A program made the translations under genes and the position numbers. Below are positions 38,159 to 46,992 of a stretch of 64,000 nucleotides of DNA, piece after piece (within the stretch, counting starts at the first letter, position 1; the number at the start of each line of letters is the position of its first letter). The stretch spans positions 89,259 through 153,258 of the forward strand of contig CANFLU010000002.1 in assembly GCA_947447975.1 (NCBI GenBank). The letters are read 5' to 3'. Below the pieces are notes generated by a model that was not told the DNA's origin, ran no database searches, and saw only the letters and a list, made by a program, of their open reading frames with translations. Origin of the DNA: Comamonadaceae bacterium (GTDB taxonomy: Bacteria > Pseudomonadota > Gammaproteobacteria > Burkholderiales > Burkholderiaceae_C).

Positions 38159-39709
38159 TCAGGCACTTTTGAGCGCACGGCGGTACTGCATGGCCTCGGC
38201 CACATGGGCCAACGCCGTGATATCTGAGCTGGCCAAATCGGCAATCGTGCGTGCAATCTTGAGGGTGCGATGGGTACCACGCGCCGACCAACCGAGTTGC
38301 CGTGCCGCGCTTTGCAAAAACTTAGAGGCCGCCGATTCCAGTCGCATGTGCTGGTCAATTTCCTGCCCGGCCAGGGCCTGGTTGTTTTTTCCCTGGCGCG
38401 CTAGCGCCCGGGCATGTGCCTGGCCGCAGCGGGCGCGAACGCTGTACGTGGCCTCACCGGCAGCGGCGTTCAGCAAATCTTCGCTGGCCAGCGCAGGCAC
38501 TTCCACATGCAAGTCGATGCGGTCCATCAGCGGGCCGCTGAGCTTGCCCTGGTAGCGGCTGATCTGGTCGGGCGTGCAACGGCAGTTACGCCCCGGCGCT
38601 CCCCAATAGCCGCAAGGGCAAGGGTTCATGGCGGCGATGAGCTGAAAGCGCGCCGGGAACTCAGCCCGCTGAGTCGCACGGGCGATGGTGATGCTGCCGG
38701 TTTCTAAGGGCTCGCGCAGGGCTTCAAGGGCCTGGCGCGGAAACTCAGGCAGCTCATCCAAAAACAAGACCCCGTGGTGCGCCAGCGATATCTCGCCTGG
38801 ACGCGGCGGCGAACCGCCACCAACCAGGGCCACCGCGCTGGCCGAATGGTGCGGACTGCAGGTAGGGCGCTGACCCCAGCGGCGGATATCAAAGCGCCCG
38901 CTCAGGCTGGCGATGGCCGCGCTTTGCAAGGCTTGGTCGGTGTCCATCGGAGGCAGTAAACCCGCAAAACGCTGCGCCAACATGGATTTACCGGCGCCGG
39001 GCGGACCCACCAGCAGCAGGCTATGCCCGCCAGCGGCGGCAATCTCCAGCGCCCGTTTGGCCGCCAACTGGCCTTTGACGTCGGCCATATCGGGTAGCTC
39101 GCGGGCGGCTTGGGGGCTGGCCGCTTGCAGGCGCACCCAGCCTTCATCGGCCGCGGGCGTGTCCGGGTCGCTGCCCGGCGGCAGGGTGCCCTCGGGCATA
39201 AATTGGCGCACCACATCCAGCAGGGTACGGGCCAGATACACCTGCGCCCCCGGCACCAGCGCCGCTTCCTGGGCGCTGCCTGGCGGCAGGACCAGGCTGG
39301 TTTGCACCTTGGCCTGGTGCAGAGCTAAGGCCATGGCCAGCGCGCCGCGTACCGGCCGCAGGCCGCCCGAGAGCGATAACTCGCCGGCAAATTCGTATTC
39401 GGCCAAGCGATAGCCTTCGATCTGGCCGCTGGCCGCGAGGATGCCCAAGGCAATGGGCAAGTCCAGGCGCCCTGAGTCTTTGGGCAAGTCCGCCGGGGCC
39501 AGGTTCACCGTGATGCGCTTGTTGTGGGGGAACTCCAGACCGCTGTTCTGGATGGCGCAGCGCACACGCTCGCGTGCCTCTTTCACCTCTACATCGGCCA
39601 AGCCCACCAGTGTAAAGCTGGGCAGCCCATTGGCCATATGCACTTCGACAGTGACTTGCACCGCCTCCAAACCGAGCAATGCGCGGCTTTGTACCAAAGA
39701 TAAACCCAT
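38159..39709 (-). CDS. comM: YifB/ComM-family Mg-chelatase-like AAA ATPase
   Basis: Homologue of ComM, the helicase that promotes branch migration during natural transformation. The 516-residue protein starts MGLSLVQSRALLGLEAVQV with a Lon-like fold domain (residues 1-170), followed by the AAA domain with Walker A VGPPGAGKSMLAQR, Walker B VLFLDELPEF, zinc-like cysteines in NPCPCGYWGAPGRNCRC and a C-terminal helical domain. ATG at 39709 chosen because family members begin there. Presence of comM alone does not show competence. Confidence 0.92.
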   Translation of the reverse strand: MGLSLVQSRALLGLEAVQVTVEVHMANGLPSFTLVGLADVEVKEARERVRCAIQNSGLEFPHNKRITVNLAPADLPKDSGRLDLPIALGILAASGQIEGYRLAEYEFAGELSLSGGLRPVRGALAMALALHQAKVQTSLVLPPGSAQEAALVPGAQVYLARTLLDVVRQFMPEGTLPPGSDPDTPAADEGWVRLQAASPQAARELPDMADVKGQLAAKRALEIAAAGGHSLLLVGPPGAGKSMLAQRFAGLLPPMDTDQALQSAAIASLSGRFDIRRWGQRPTCSPHHSASAVALVGGGSPPRPGEISLAHHGVLFLDELPEFPRQALEALREPLETGSITIARATQRAEFPARFQLIAAMNPCPCGYWGAPGRNCRCTPDQISRYQGKLSGPLMDRIDLHVEVPALASEDLLNAAAGEATYSVRARCGQAHARALARQGKNNQALAGQEIDQHMRLESAASKFLQSAARQLGWSARGTHRTLKIARTIADLASSDITALAHVAEAMQYRRALKSA

Positions 39710-39757
39710 ATCGACTCCCTGAAATAGTGCGCGGTTTTTGTGCGGAATCCCCGCATT

Positions 39758-39774
39758 TGCACCAAGCGGGTGCA
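39758..39774 (+). promoter_or_regulatory. NtrC-binding site upstream of glnK
   Basis: TGCACC-AAGCG-GGTGCA, a perfect match to the NtrC consensus palindrome TGCACC-N5-GGTGCA. It lies about 100 bases upstream of a sigma-54 promoter, a normal enhancer distance. A second, half-conserved site TGCACC follows at 39832-39837. Confidence 0.88.
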
Positions 39775-39863
39775 TACTGTGTTTTTAAACAGTTATATTA
39801 GCCCAATTAGGCCAAGCAAAAAAGAGCTTGTTGCACCAAGACCACATTTTTTTGAATCTGAAC

Positions 39864-39880
39864 TTGGCACGCCTTCTGCT
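39864..39880 (+). promoter_or_regulatory. Sigma-54 promoter of glnK-amtB
   Basis: TTGGCACGCCTTCTGCT matches the -24/-12 consensus TTGGCACG-N4-TTGCT, with GG at 39866-39867 and GC at 39878-39879 separated by exactly ten bases. Transcription would start near 39891, leaving a leader of about 70 bases before glnK. Together with the upstream NtrC site it makes expression under nitrogen limitation very likely. Confidence 0.85.
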
Positions 39881-39954
39881 AAAAGCATTTGTCTCCCGAT
39901 TCCGAGGAGCAGCGGCGCAGCCCTTGCGTTCGCTATCAACTTTTGAAAAGCTGA

Positions 39955-40302
<348 letters not shown>

Positions 40303-40329
40303 CTCCAGGCACTTATAAGGAATACCACC

Positions 40330-41829
40330 ATGAAAAAGTTTTTGATCTCTCTGGCGCTGGGTTTAGGCCTGCTTAGCGTCGGCTCCTTTGCATTGGCCGA
40401 AGATGCACCTGCGGCACCCGCTGCAAGCGCTTCAGCCGCCGAGCCCGCAGCAGCAGCGGCACCGGCAGAAGCCGCAGCTGCGCCCGCCGCACCGGTCATC
40501 AACAAAGGCGATACCGCCTGGATGATGACTTCTACCCTGCTGGTCATCATGATGGCCGTCCCTGGCCTGGCTTTGTTCTACGGCGGCTTGGTGCGCAGCA
40601 AAAACATGCTGTCGGTGCTGATGCAAGTGATGGTGACTTTCTCGCTCATCGTCGTGCTGTGGTTTATTTACGGTTACAGCATTGCCTTTACCGAAGGGGG
40701 CGCCTTCTTTGGTGGCTTTGATCGGGTGATGATGAAAGGCATCTGGGATAACGCGGCCGGCACCTTCGCACCCGCTGCGACTTTCAGCAAAGGCGTGTAC
40801 ATCCCTGAGATTGTCTTCGCCGCTTTCCAAGCCAGTTTTGCCGCTATCACCTGCACGTTGATCGTCGGCTCGTTTGCAGAGCGCATGAAGTTCTCTGCGG
40901 TGCTGTTGTTCTGCGCACTGTGGTTTACCTTCAGCTACGCACCGATCGCCCACATGGTGTGGTTCTGGATGGGTCCTGACGCTTACGCCAGCAAAGAGGT
41001 GGTCGATGCGATGAACGCCAAAGGCGGTTTCCTGTGGCAGATGGGCGCGCTGGACTTTGCTGGCGGCACCGTGGTGCATATCAACGCTGCAGTCGCTGGC
41101 TTGGTAGGCGCCTTCATGATCGGCAAGCGTATCGGCTACGGCAAAGAAGCCATGGCCCCGCACAGCCTGACCTTGACCATGGTGGGCGCAGCGCTGTTGT
41201 GGGTGGGCTGGTTCGGATTCAATGCTGGCTCTGCACTTGAAGCCAATGGCTTTGCCGCACTGGCCTTTATCAACACCTTTGGTGCCACCGCTGCCGCTGT
41301 CTTGGCCTGGTGTATCGGCGAAGCGCTGATGCGCGGTAAAGCGTCAATGCTCGGCGCTGCTTCGGGTGCTGTGGCTGGCTTGGTGGCGATCACACCGGCT
41401 TGCGGTAACGTGGGCATCGGTGGCGCTTTAGTCATCGGCTTCCTGTCGGGCTTTGCCGGACTGTGGGGCGTCAATGGTCTGAAGAAAATGCTGGGTGCAG
41501 ACGACACGCTAGACGTGTTTGGTGTACACGGTGTCTGCGGCATCTTGGGCGCGCTCTTGACCGGCGTGTTCAACTCGCCCGCCCTGGGTGGCCCCGGCTT
41601 TGTCGCGGACTGGGTTACCGCCACGGGCGTCACTGCCGCCGACTACTCCATCGCCGCCCAGGTGCTGGTACAAGCCAAGGCGGTCGGTCTGACCATCGTA
41701 TGGTCTGGCATCGTGTCCTTCATCTCCTACAAAATTGTGGACATGACCATCGGTCTGCGTGTCAGCGAAGAAGACGAGCGCGAAGGCCTGGACATCACCG
41801 CGCACGGCGAGACGGCTTACAGCCGTTAA
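40330..41829 (+). CDS. amtB: Ammonium transporter AmtB
   Basis: Inner-membrane ammonium channel, 499 residues with about eleven helices after a cleavable signal peptide (MKKFLISLALGLGLLSVGSF...). The twin channel histidines lie in GGTVVHINAAVAG and DVFGVHGVCG. Between the signal peptide and helix 1 is an extended Ala/Pro/Glu-rich low-complexity stretch of about 30 residues (about 25-56), longer than in E. coli AmtB. It is downstream of glnK and ends at a strong terminator. Confidence 0.96.
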   Translation: MKKFLISLALGLGLLSVGSFALAEDAPAAPAASASAAEPAAAAAPAEAAAAPAAPVINKGDTAWMMTSTLLVIMMAVPGLALFYGGLVRSKNMLSVLMQVMVTFSLIVVLWFIYGYSIAFTEGGAFFGGFDRVMMKGIWDNAAGTFAPAATFSKGVYIPEIVFAAFQASFAAITCTLIVGSFAERMKFSAVLLFCALWFTFSYAPIAHMVWFWMGPDAYASKEVVDAMNAKGGFLWQMGALDFAGGTVVHINAAVAGLVGAFMIGKRIGYGKEAMAPHSLTLTMVGAALLWVGWFGFNAGSALEANGFAALAFINTFGATAAAVLAWCIGEALMRGKASMLGAASGAVAGLVAITPACGNVGIGGALVIGFLSGFAGLWGVNGLKKMLGADDTLDVFGVHGVCGILGALLTGVFNSPALGGPGFVADWVTATGVTAADYSIAAQVLVQAKAVGLTIVWSGIVSFISYKIVDMTIGLRVSEEDEREGLDITAHGETAYSR

Positions 41830-41857
41830 GCATCGGGCAGCATTCGCTGCCATGCGG

Positions 41858-41885
41858 GCCCCGCACCTGGTGTGCGGGGCTTTTT
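41858..41885 (+). terminator. Rho-independent terminator downstream of amtB
   Basis: GCCCCGCAC, loop CTGGT, GTGCGGGGC, then TTTTT: a perfect 9-bp stem and a T-tract ending the glnK-amtB transcript. Confidence 0.93.
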
Positions 41886-42061
41886 CATTTGTGAAAGCCC
41901 CCGAACTGACCAAGGTCTGTACGGCAAGGCGTCAGCACAGATCATGCAGCAGGACTTTCATACCGTGGGGTACCGGACTGCAGCCTCACACTGCATCCAA
42001 GTCAGCATGCAAAGCGGTGACAATCAGCGCTACCCGCAAACCAGCGTTGGAAGACTTCACG

Positions 42062-42994
42062 ATGACAAGCACACCACGCCAAGCCGATTGGACCCGCCTG
42101 CACCCCCAGCCCTATGAGCTGGGCGAATCACCGTTCTGGCATCCGCAGGAATCGCGCTTGTACTGGGTGGATATTCCGGGCAAAAAAATTCTGCGCGCTG
42201 CAGCCGACGGCGGCAACTTGGAAGTCTGGGACATGCCTAGCGAGCCGGGCTGTATCGCCCCGGCTGCCCAAGGCGGATTGGTGATTGCCCTGCGCCACGG
42301 CGTGTTCCGGGCGCAGACGTGGGGCGGTGCTTTGGAACATTTGGTCGCCTTACCTTATGACACGCAAACCGTGCGCGCCAACGACGGCAAGTGCGATGCC
42401 TTGGGCCGCTTTTGGGTGGGGACGATTGACGAGACCAAAGCCCACGACGCGGCAGCGCTGTATTGCATTGATGCGCGAAGCGGCACGCCCCTTGTGCGCA
42501 CCATGGCCGAGGGTGCATTAACCGGCAACGGCATGGGCTGGAGTCTGGATGGGCGTAGCGCCTATTGGGCCGATACCCCGCGCCATCTGGTGCACGGCTG
42601 GGACTATGAACCCGCGAGCAATACGCTGAGCGCACACCGAACCCACCTTCAATTTACCGCCAAGCCTGCTGATTGGGCGAGCGGCGACGCGCGCTACCAG
42701 GGCCGGCCCGATGGTGCGGCGGTGGACAGCCAGGGCAACTACTGGCTGGCGATGTTTGAGGGCGCACGTATTTGCTGCTTCTCTCCAGCGGGCCAGATGC
42801 TGGCCAGCTACGCCACCCCAGCGCAATGCCCGACCATGCCTTGCTTTGGCGGCGAGGATTTGAAAACTCTTTTTATCACCAGCGCCCGCCATGGCCGCAA
42901 AGACGAGGAATTGCAGCGCTACGCGGATTCAGGTTGCGTTTTTTCGATGCGGGTGGATATCCCGGGGCTGCCCGTCCATTTTTTCGCGGACTAA
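42062..42994 (+). CDS. SMP-30/gluconolactonase-family lactonase
   Basis: A 310-residue six-bladed beta-propeller enzyme of the SMP-30/regucalcin family, which hydrolyses sugar lactones using a divalent metal. Metal and active-site blocks are visible: Glu in YELGESPFWHPQ, Asn in VRANDGKCDALGRFWVGT, Asn in TGNGMGWSLDGR and Asp in GRPDGAAVDSQGNYWLAM. The ATG at 42062 gives the family's normal N-terminus; the frame is open much further upstream across the amtB terminator, which makes a longer protein unlikely. It overlaps the convergent MobA-like gene by four bases. The sugar is unknown. Confidence 0.88.
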   Translation: MTSTPRQADWTRLHPQPYELGESPFWHPQESRLYWVDIPGKKILRAAADGGNLEVWDMPSEPGCIAPAAQGGLVIALRHGVFRAQTWGGALEHLVALPYDTQTVRANDGKCDALGRFWVGTIDETKAHDAAALYCIDARSGTPLVRTMAEGALTGNGMGWSLDGRSAYWADTPRHLVHGWDYEPASNTLSAHRTHLQFTAKPADWASGDARYQGRPDGAAVDSQGNYWLAMFEGARICCFSPAGQMLASYATPAQCPTMPCFGGEDLKTLFITSARHGRKDEELQRYADSGCVFSMRVDIPGLPVHFFAD

Positions 42995-43560
42995 ACCCGC
43001 GCTTCCGCGCGCCGCGCCAGCAAGCGCCGCACCGCCTCCAGCGCCTCGGGCGTATCCACATCATGGATACAACCGGCATCTTCCACCGCAAGGGCATACG
43101 GTGCGTGCGCTTGCAGCACAGCGCGTGCCCCTTGGTCGCCGGTCAAGGCCATTAAATCCGGGCCGCATGTGGCGGCAAAACCCACCGGGTGGCCGCGCTG
43201 GCCCTGGTACGTGGGTTGCGCAACTAAGTGATTCGCCAAGGCCTGGGCCACAGCGAGCAAGGTCGCGGGCTGCACCAAGGGCAAATCAGCCGGCAAAATT
43301 AACCAGCCAGCAGCCTGGGCACAGGCGCGCACGCCGGTGGCAATGCTGTCGCCCATACCGGGCAGCGCGATGTGGGCGGTGTGCGCAGACTCGACCACGT
43401 GCCAGGGCAAGCCGCTGGCTTGCACCGCCGCCATGGTGTGTTCGCGCACGCTGCGATGGTCTAACAGTGCTTGCAATTTGTCCTGACCACCGCTGGCAGC
43501 ACGAAAACGCGCGCTACGCCCCGCGGCCAGGACGATGACAGTAGGCAAATGGATGGGCAT
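42991..43560 (-). CDS. MobA/MocA-like nucleotidyltransferase
   Basis: A 189-residue nucleotidyltransferase with the signature VIVLAAGRSARFRAASGGQD followed by KLQAL, and a metal-binding LILPADLPLVQP. Size and motifs fit molybdenum-cofactor cytidylyl- or guanylyltransferases, but no xanthine-dehydrogenase-type gene is nearby to confirm it. The ATG at 43560 (MPIHLPTVIVLAAG) fits the family; the frame is open to 43680 with unconvincing sequence. It is divergent from glcE and convergent with the lactonase. Confidence 0.8.
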   Translation of the reverse strand: MPIHLPTVIVLAAGRSARFRAASGGQDKLQALLDHRSVREHTMAAVQASGLPWHVVESAHTAHIALPGMGDSIATGVRACAQAAGWLILPADLPLVQPATLLAVAQALANHLVAQPTYQGQRGHPVGFAATCGPDLMALTGDQGARAVLQAHAPYALAVEDAGCIHDVDTPEALEAVRRLLARRAEARV

Positions 43561-43715
43561 CAAGACTGAATACTCGCTAAAAAGACGGGTAAAACGCACT
43601 TTTATCGACATTTTGACGTGCATTGGCTTGGGCCAGGCGCTTTGCCAAGAATTCAAACAAGCGGCATTCAAAAAATTCACGGGTGCCCATGCGCCGCGCC
43701 GCTACCATCGCACGC

Positions 43716-44885
43716 ATGCCCGATTACTCGCAAGCGCTGGACGCCATCGTCCAGCGCATCTCACACGCCCGTTCTGTGCCAGCGCACCATCGAACGCCTT
43801 TGCGTGTGCGCGGCGGTGGTAGCAAGGACTTTTTCGGAGCACGCCTACACGGTGAGTTTTTGGAAACCCGCGGCCTGCAAGGCATCGTCAGCTATGAGCC
43901 CTCCGAGTTGGTGGTCACCGTGCGCAGCGGCACGCTGCTCAGCGAATTGGAAGCCTTGCTGCAAGCGCAAAACCAATGTCTACCCTTTGAGCCGCCGCAT
44001 TTCGGCCATGCCGGCACCACGATCGGCGGCTTGGTGGCCAGCGGCTTGAGCGGGCCAAGCCGCGCCAGTGTGGGCGCGACGCGCGACTTTGTACTCGGGG
44101 CACGCTTTATCAATGGCCTGGGGGAGCACCTGACTTTTGGCGGTCAGGTCATGAAGAACGTGGCCGGCTATGACGTCAGCCGGGTGCTGGCCGGTAGCTG
44201 GGGTACTTTGGGGCTGATTACCGAGGTTTCGCTCAAGGTGCTGGCATTTGCGCCTAGTGAAGCCAGCCTGGTTTGCAACCTAGGACAGGGCGAGACTTTG
44301 CAATTACTGCACCGCTGGGGCGGCCAGCCCCTGCCCCTCAATGCCAGTTGTTGGCAATGTGAGCCCGGCGCTACCAGCGGCCGCCTGACGGTACGTCTAC
44401 GCGGAGCCCAGGCCGCAGTGCAAGCGGCCCTGCCGAAAATGCAGGCCGATGTACAGGCCCTGGGCGGCCAAGCCCAAGTGGCTGACGCCGAAGCCGCCAT
44501 GTTTTTCTGGGACGCCGTGCGCAACCAGCAACACGCATTTTTTACCCAAGCCCCTAGCGAAAGCGACTGCCTGTGGCGACTGTCGGTGGCGCAAACCAGT
44601 CCTGTGCTGGATGTTCCCTACGCCCAGTGTGTAGAGTGGCAGGGCGCACAGCGCTGGGTCTGGGCACCTGCCGCTGCCGGGACACAGTTGCATGCGCTGG
44701 CACGCAAGGCAGGGGGCCATGCCAGCCTATTTCGCCGACCGGCCGGGGCGCTGGCCGATACGGATGCGGGCGCGCCGGCTTTCGACGCGCTAGAGGCCAC
44801 CCAGCAACGCATCCAAACGGCACTGCAAGCCGAATTTGACCCCGATGGCGTATTCAACACCGGCCGCCTGCACGCCCTGACCTGA
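43716..44885 (+). CDS. glcE: Glycolate oxidase FAD-binding subunit GlcE
   Basis: FAD-binding subunit of glycolate dehydrogenase, which oxidises glycolate to glyoxylate and passes electrons to the respiratory chain. The 389-residue protein has the FAD_binding_4 blocks LRVRGGGSKDFFG, PFEPPHFGHAGTTIGGLVAS and VMKNVAGYDVSRVLAGSWG. The ATG at 43716 (MPDYSQALD) is chosen. It precedes glcF by 11 bases. The catalytic GlcD subunit is not next to it; upstream lies the divergent MobA-like gene. Confidence 0.92.
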   Translation: MPDYSQALDAIVQRISHARSVPAHHRTPLRVRGGGSKDFFGARLHGEFLETRGLQGIVSYEPSELVVTVRSGTLLSELEALLQAQNQCLPFEPPHFGHAGTTIGGLVASGLSGPSRASVGATRDFVLGARFINGLGEHLTFGGQVMKNVAGYDVSRVLAGSWGTLGLITEVSLKVLAFAPSEASLVCNLGQGETLQLLHRWGGQPLPLNASCWQCEPGATSGRLTVRLRGAQAAVQAALPKMQADVQALGGQAQVADAEAAMFFWDAVRNQQHAFFTQAPSESDCLWRLSVAQTSPVLDVPYAQCVEWQGAQRWVWAPAAAGTQLHALARKAGGHASLFRRPAGALADTDAGAPAFDALEATQQRIQTALQAEFDPDGVFNTGRLHALT

Positions 44886-44896
44886 ACCGCACCGCC

Positions 44897-46138
44897 ATGC
44901 AAACCACGCTCTCTCCTGAATACGCACACACCAGCGATGGCAAAGCGGCAGAAGCCATTGTGCGCAATTGCGTGCACTGCGGTTTTTGTACCGCCACCTG
45001 CCCCACTTACCAGCTATTGGGTGACGAGCTGGACGGGCCGCGTGGACGGATTTACCTGATCAAGCAAGTGCTCGAGGGTGCCGAGCCGACGCGCAAAACC
45101 CAGCAACACCTGGACCGCTGTCTGACCTGCCGCAACTGCGAATCCACCTGCCCTAGTGGCGTGGAGTATGGCCACTTGATTGATATTGGCCGCAAACTGG
45201 TCGATGCCAAAGTACCGCGCCCCGCCGGTGAAGAGGCTATGCGCTGGGCCTTGAAAGAAGGCCTGAACTCGCCCCTGTTTGCCCCGGCGATGAAGCTGGG
45301 CCAGGCGGTACGCGGGTTCTTGCCTGAGGCACTCAAGGCCAAGGTGCCCGAGGCGCGTAGTGCGGGCGCGTGGCCCAAGCGCAGCCACGCACGTAAAGTA
45401 CTGATGCTGGCCGGTTGCGTGCAGCCTGCCATGAGCCCCAACATCAACAGCGCTACGGCGCGCGTGCTAGATGCTTGCGGCATACAGACCATCGTCGAGC
45501 CACTGGCAGGCTGCTGCGGCGGCGTCAAATTCCATTTGAACGACCAGGACGCGGCCATAGCCCAAATGAAAAATAATATTGACGCCTGGTGGCCGCATGT
45601 AGCCGAGGGCGTTGAGGCCATCGTGATGAATGCTTCTGGCTGCGGCGTCACCGTTAAAGACTACGGCCATATCTTGCGAGACGATGTGACTCATGCCGAA
45701 CGGGCCAAGCGCATCAGCGAATTGACCAAGGACCTCAGCGAGCTTTTGCCTGATTTGCTGCCCGTGCTGAAAGAACGCATTGCGCCTCAAAAGGCACAGG
45801 CACAAGGCATGATGGCTTTTCACCCGCCTTGCACATTGCAGCATGGTCAGCAGCTCAAGGGCGGGGTAGAGATGCATTTGAACGCGCTGGGTTTTCAATT
45901 GCGGGTAGCAAGAAACGAAGCCCATTTGTGCTGCGGCTCCGCCGGAACCTATAGCGTGCTGCAGCCGGTCCTCGCCACCCAACTGCGCGACCGCAAACTC
46001 AATCACCTAAACGACTTGCAACCCCAAGCCATCCTGAGCGCCAACATCGGCTGCATCACCCATCTGCAAAGCGGCACCCCCGTGCCTGTGAGACATTGGG
46101 TGGAAATGGTGGATTCGGCGCTGGGGACGACCGCTTAG
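44897..46138 (+). CDS. glcF: Glycolate oxidase iron-sulfur subunit GlcF
   Basis: Electron-transfer subunit of glycolate dehydrogenase, 413 residues. Two 4Fe-4S motifs are near the N-terminus: CVHCGFCTATCPTYQ and CLTCRNCESTCPSG. Two CCG domains follow (PLAGCCGGVKFHLND and EAHLCCGSAGTYS), typical of the family. It follows glcE directly. Convergent with potC with 17 bases between. Confidence 0.95.
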   Translation: MQTTLSPEYAHTSDGKAAEAIVRNCVHCGFCTATCPTYQLLGDELDGPRGRIYLIKQVLEGAEPTRKTQQHLDRCLTCRNCESTCPSGVEYGHLIDIGRKLVDAKVPRPAGEEAMRWALKEGLNSPLFAPAMKLGQAVRGFLPEALKAKVPEARSAGAWPKRSHARKVLMLAGCVQPAMSPNINSATARVLDACGIQTIVEPLAGCCGGVKFHLNDQDAAIAQMKNNIDAWWPHVAEGVEAIVMNASGCGVTVKDYGHILRDDVTHAERAKRISELTKDLSELLPDLLPVLKERIAPQKAQAQGMMAFHPPCTLQHGQQLKGGVEMHLNALGFQLRVARNEAHLCCGSAGTYSVLQPVLATQLRDRKLNHLNDLQPQAILSANIGCITHLQSGTPVPVRHWVEMVDSALGTTA

Positions 46139-46155
46139 GCGCGGGCGCAGAAAAC

Positions 46156-46992
46156 TTACTCCACCACCCCACGCAATGCCACGCTGCGCCGACGCAGCAT
46201 CTCCAAGGTCAGCAGCATGGCGATGGCAAACAGGATGAGCATAAAGGCCGCTGACAAGATAGTAGGCGAGAGTTGTTCGCGCAGGCCCGTCCACATTTGA
46301 CGCGGCAGCGTGGTTTGTTCGGGGCCGCCCAAAAAGAGTACGACGACCACTTCGTCAAACGAAGTGGCAAAGGCAAACAAGGCGCCCGAGAGCACACCCG
46401 GCCAGACCAGGGGCAGCATGATGCGCCTAAAGGCCTCTACTTGCGACGCACCCAGGCCGCGCGCGGCGCGCATGAGGTTCATGTCAAATCCGCCCAGGGT
46501 GGCGGTCACAGTAATCACCACAAAGGGCATGCCCAACACTGCATGCACCAGGACGATACCCAGTAAATTATTGGCAATACCCAGCTTGGAAAAAAACAGA
46601 TAAGAGCCGACGGCCAGCACCACCACTGGCACGATCATGGGCGATATCAGCACCGCCATCAATAGGCGCTTACCAGGCAGGTTATGGTGATTTAAACCCA
46701 CTGCAGCCAAGGTGCCCAAGGTGGTAGCCAGCAATGTGGCCAAGGTGGCAGTGAGTACGCTGTTAAAAATGGCGTGCAGCCACACATCGTTGGTAAACAA
46801 ATCACGAAACCAGCGCAGGCTGTATTCCTGCACCGGAAAATGGAAATAGGGCTCGTTATTGAATGCCAGCGGCACCACCACCAATACCGGTGCGATCAGG
46901 AAAATAAACACGCCCGTGCAAAACAAAACGAGCAGCCAATGGCCCACGCGTTGGGACGGCGTGGTGTACAAGGGAAGGCTAGAGGGGCTCAT
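46156..46992 (-). CDS. ABC transporter permease, PotC type (probable creatine importer)
   Basis: Inner-membrane permease of a spermidine/putrescine-type ABC importer, 278 residues with six helices. The EAA-loop motif is RAARGLGASQVEAFRRIMLP near residue 175. It starts inside the end of the PotB-type gene (four-base overlap) and is the last gene of a minus-strand run behind creatinase. Family membership is clear from sequence; import of creatine rather than polyamines is inferred from the creatinase gene in the same run. Confidence 0.88.
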   Translation of the reverse strand: MSPSSLPLYTTPSQRVGHWLLVLFCTGVFIFLIAPVLVVVPLAFNNEPYFHFPVQEYSLRWFRDLFTNDVWLHAIFNSVLTATLATLLATTLGTLAAVGLNHHNLPGKRLLMAVLISPMIVPVVVLAVGSYLFFSKLGIANNLLGIVLVHAVLGMPFVVITVTATLGGFDMNLMRAARGLGASQVEAFRRIMLPLVWPGVLSGALFAFATSFDEVVVVLFLGGPEQTTLPRQMWTGLREQLSPTILSAAFMLILFAIAMLLTLEMLRRRSVALRGVVE

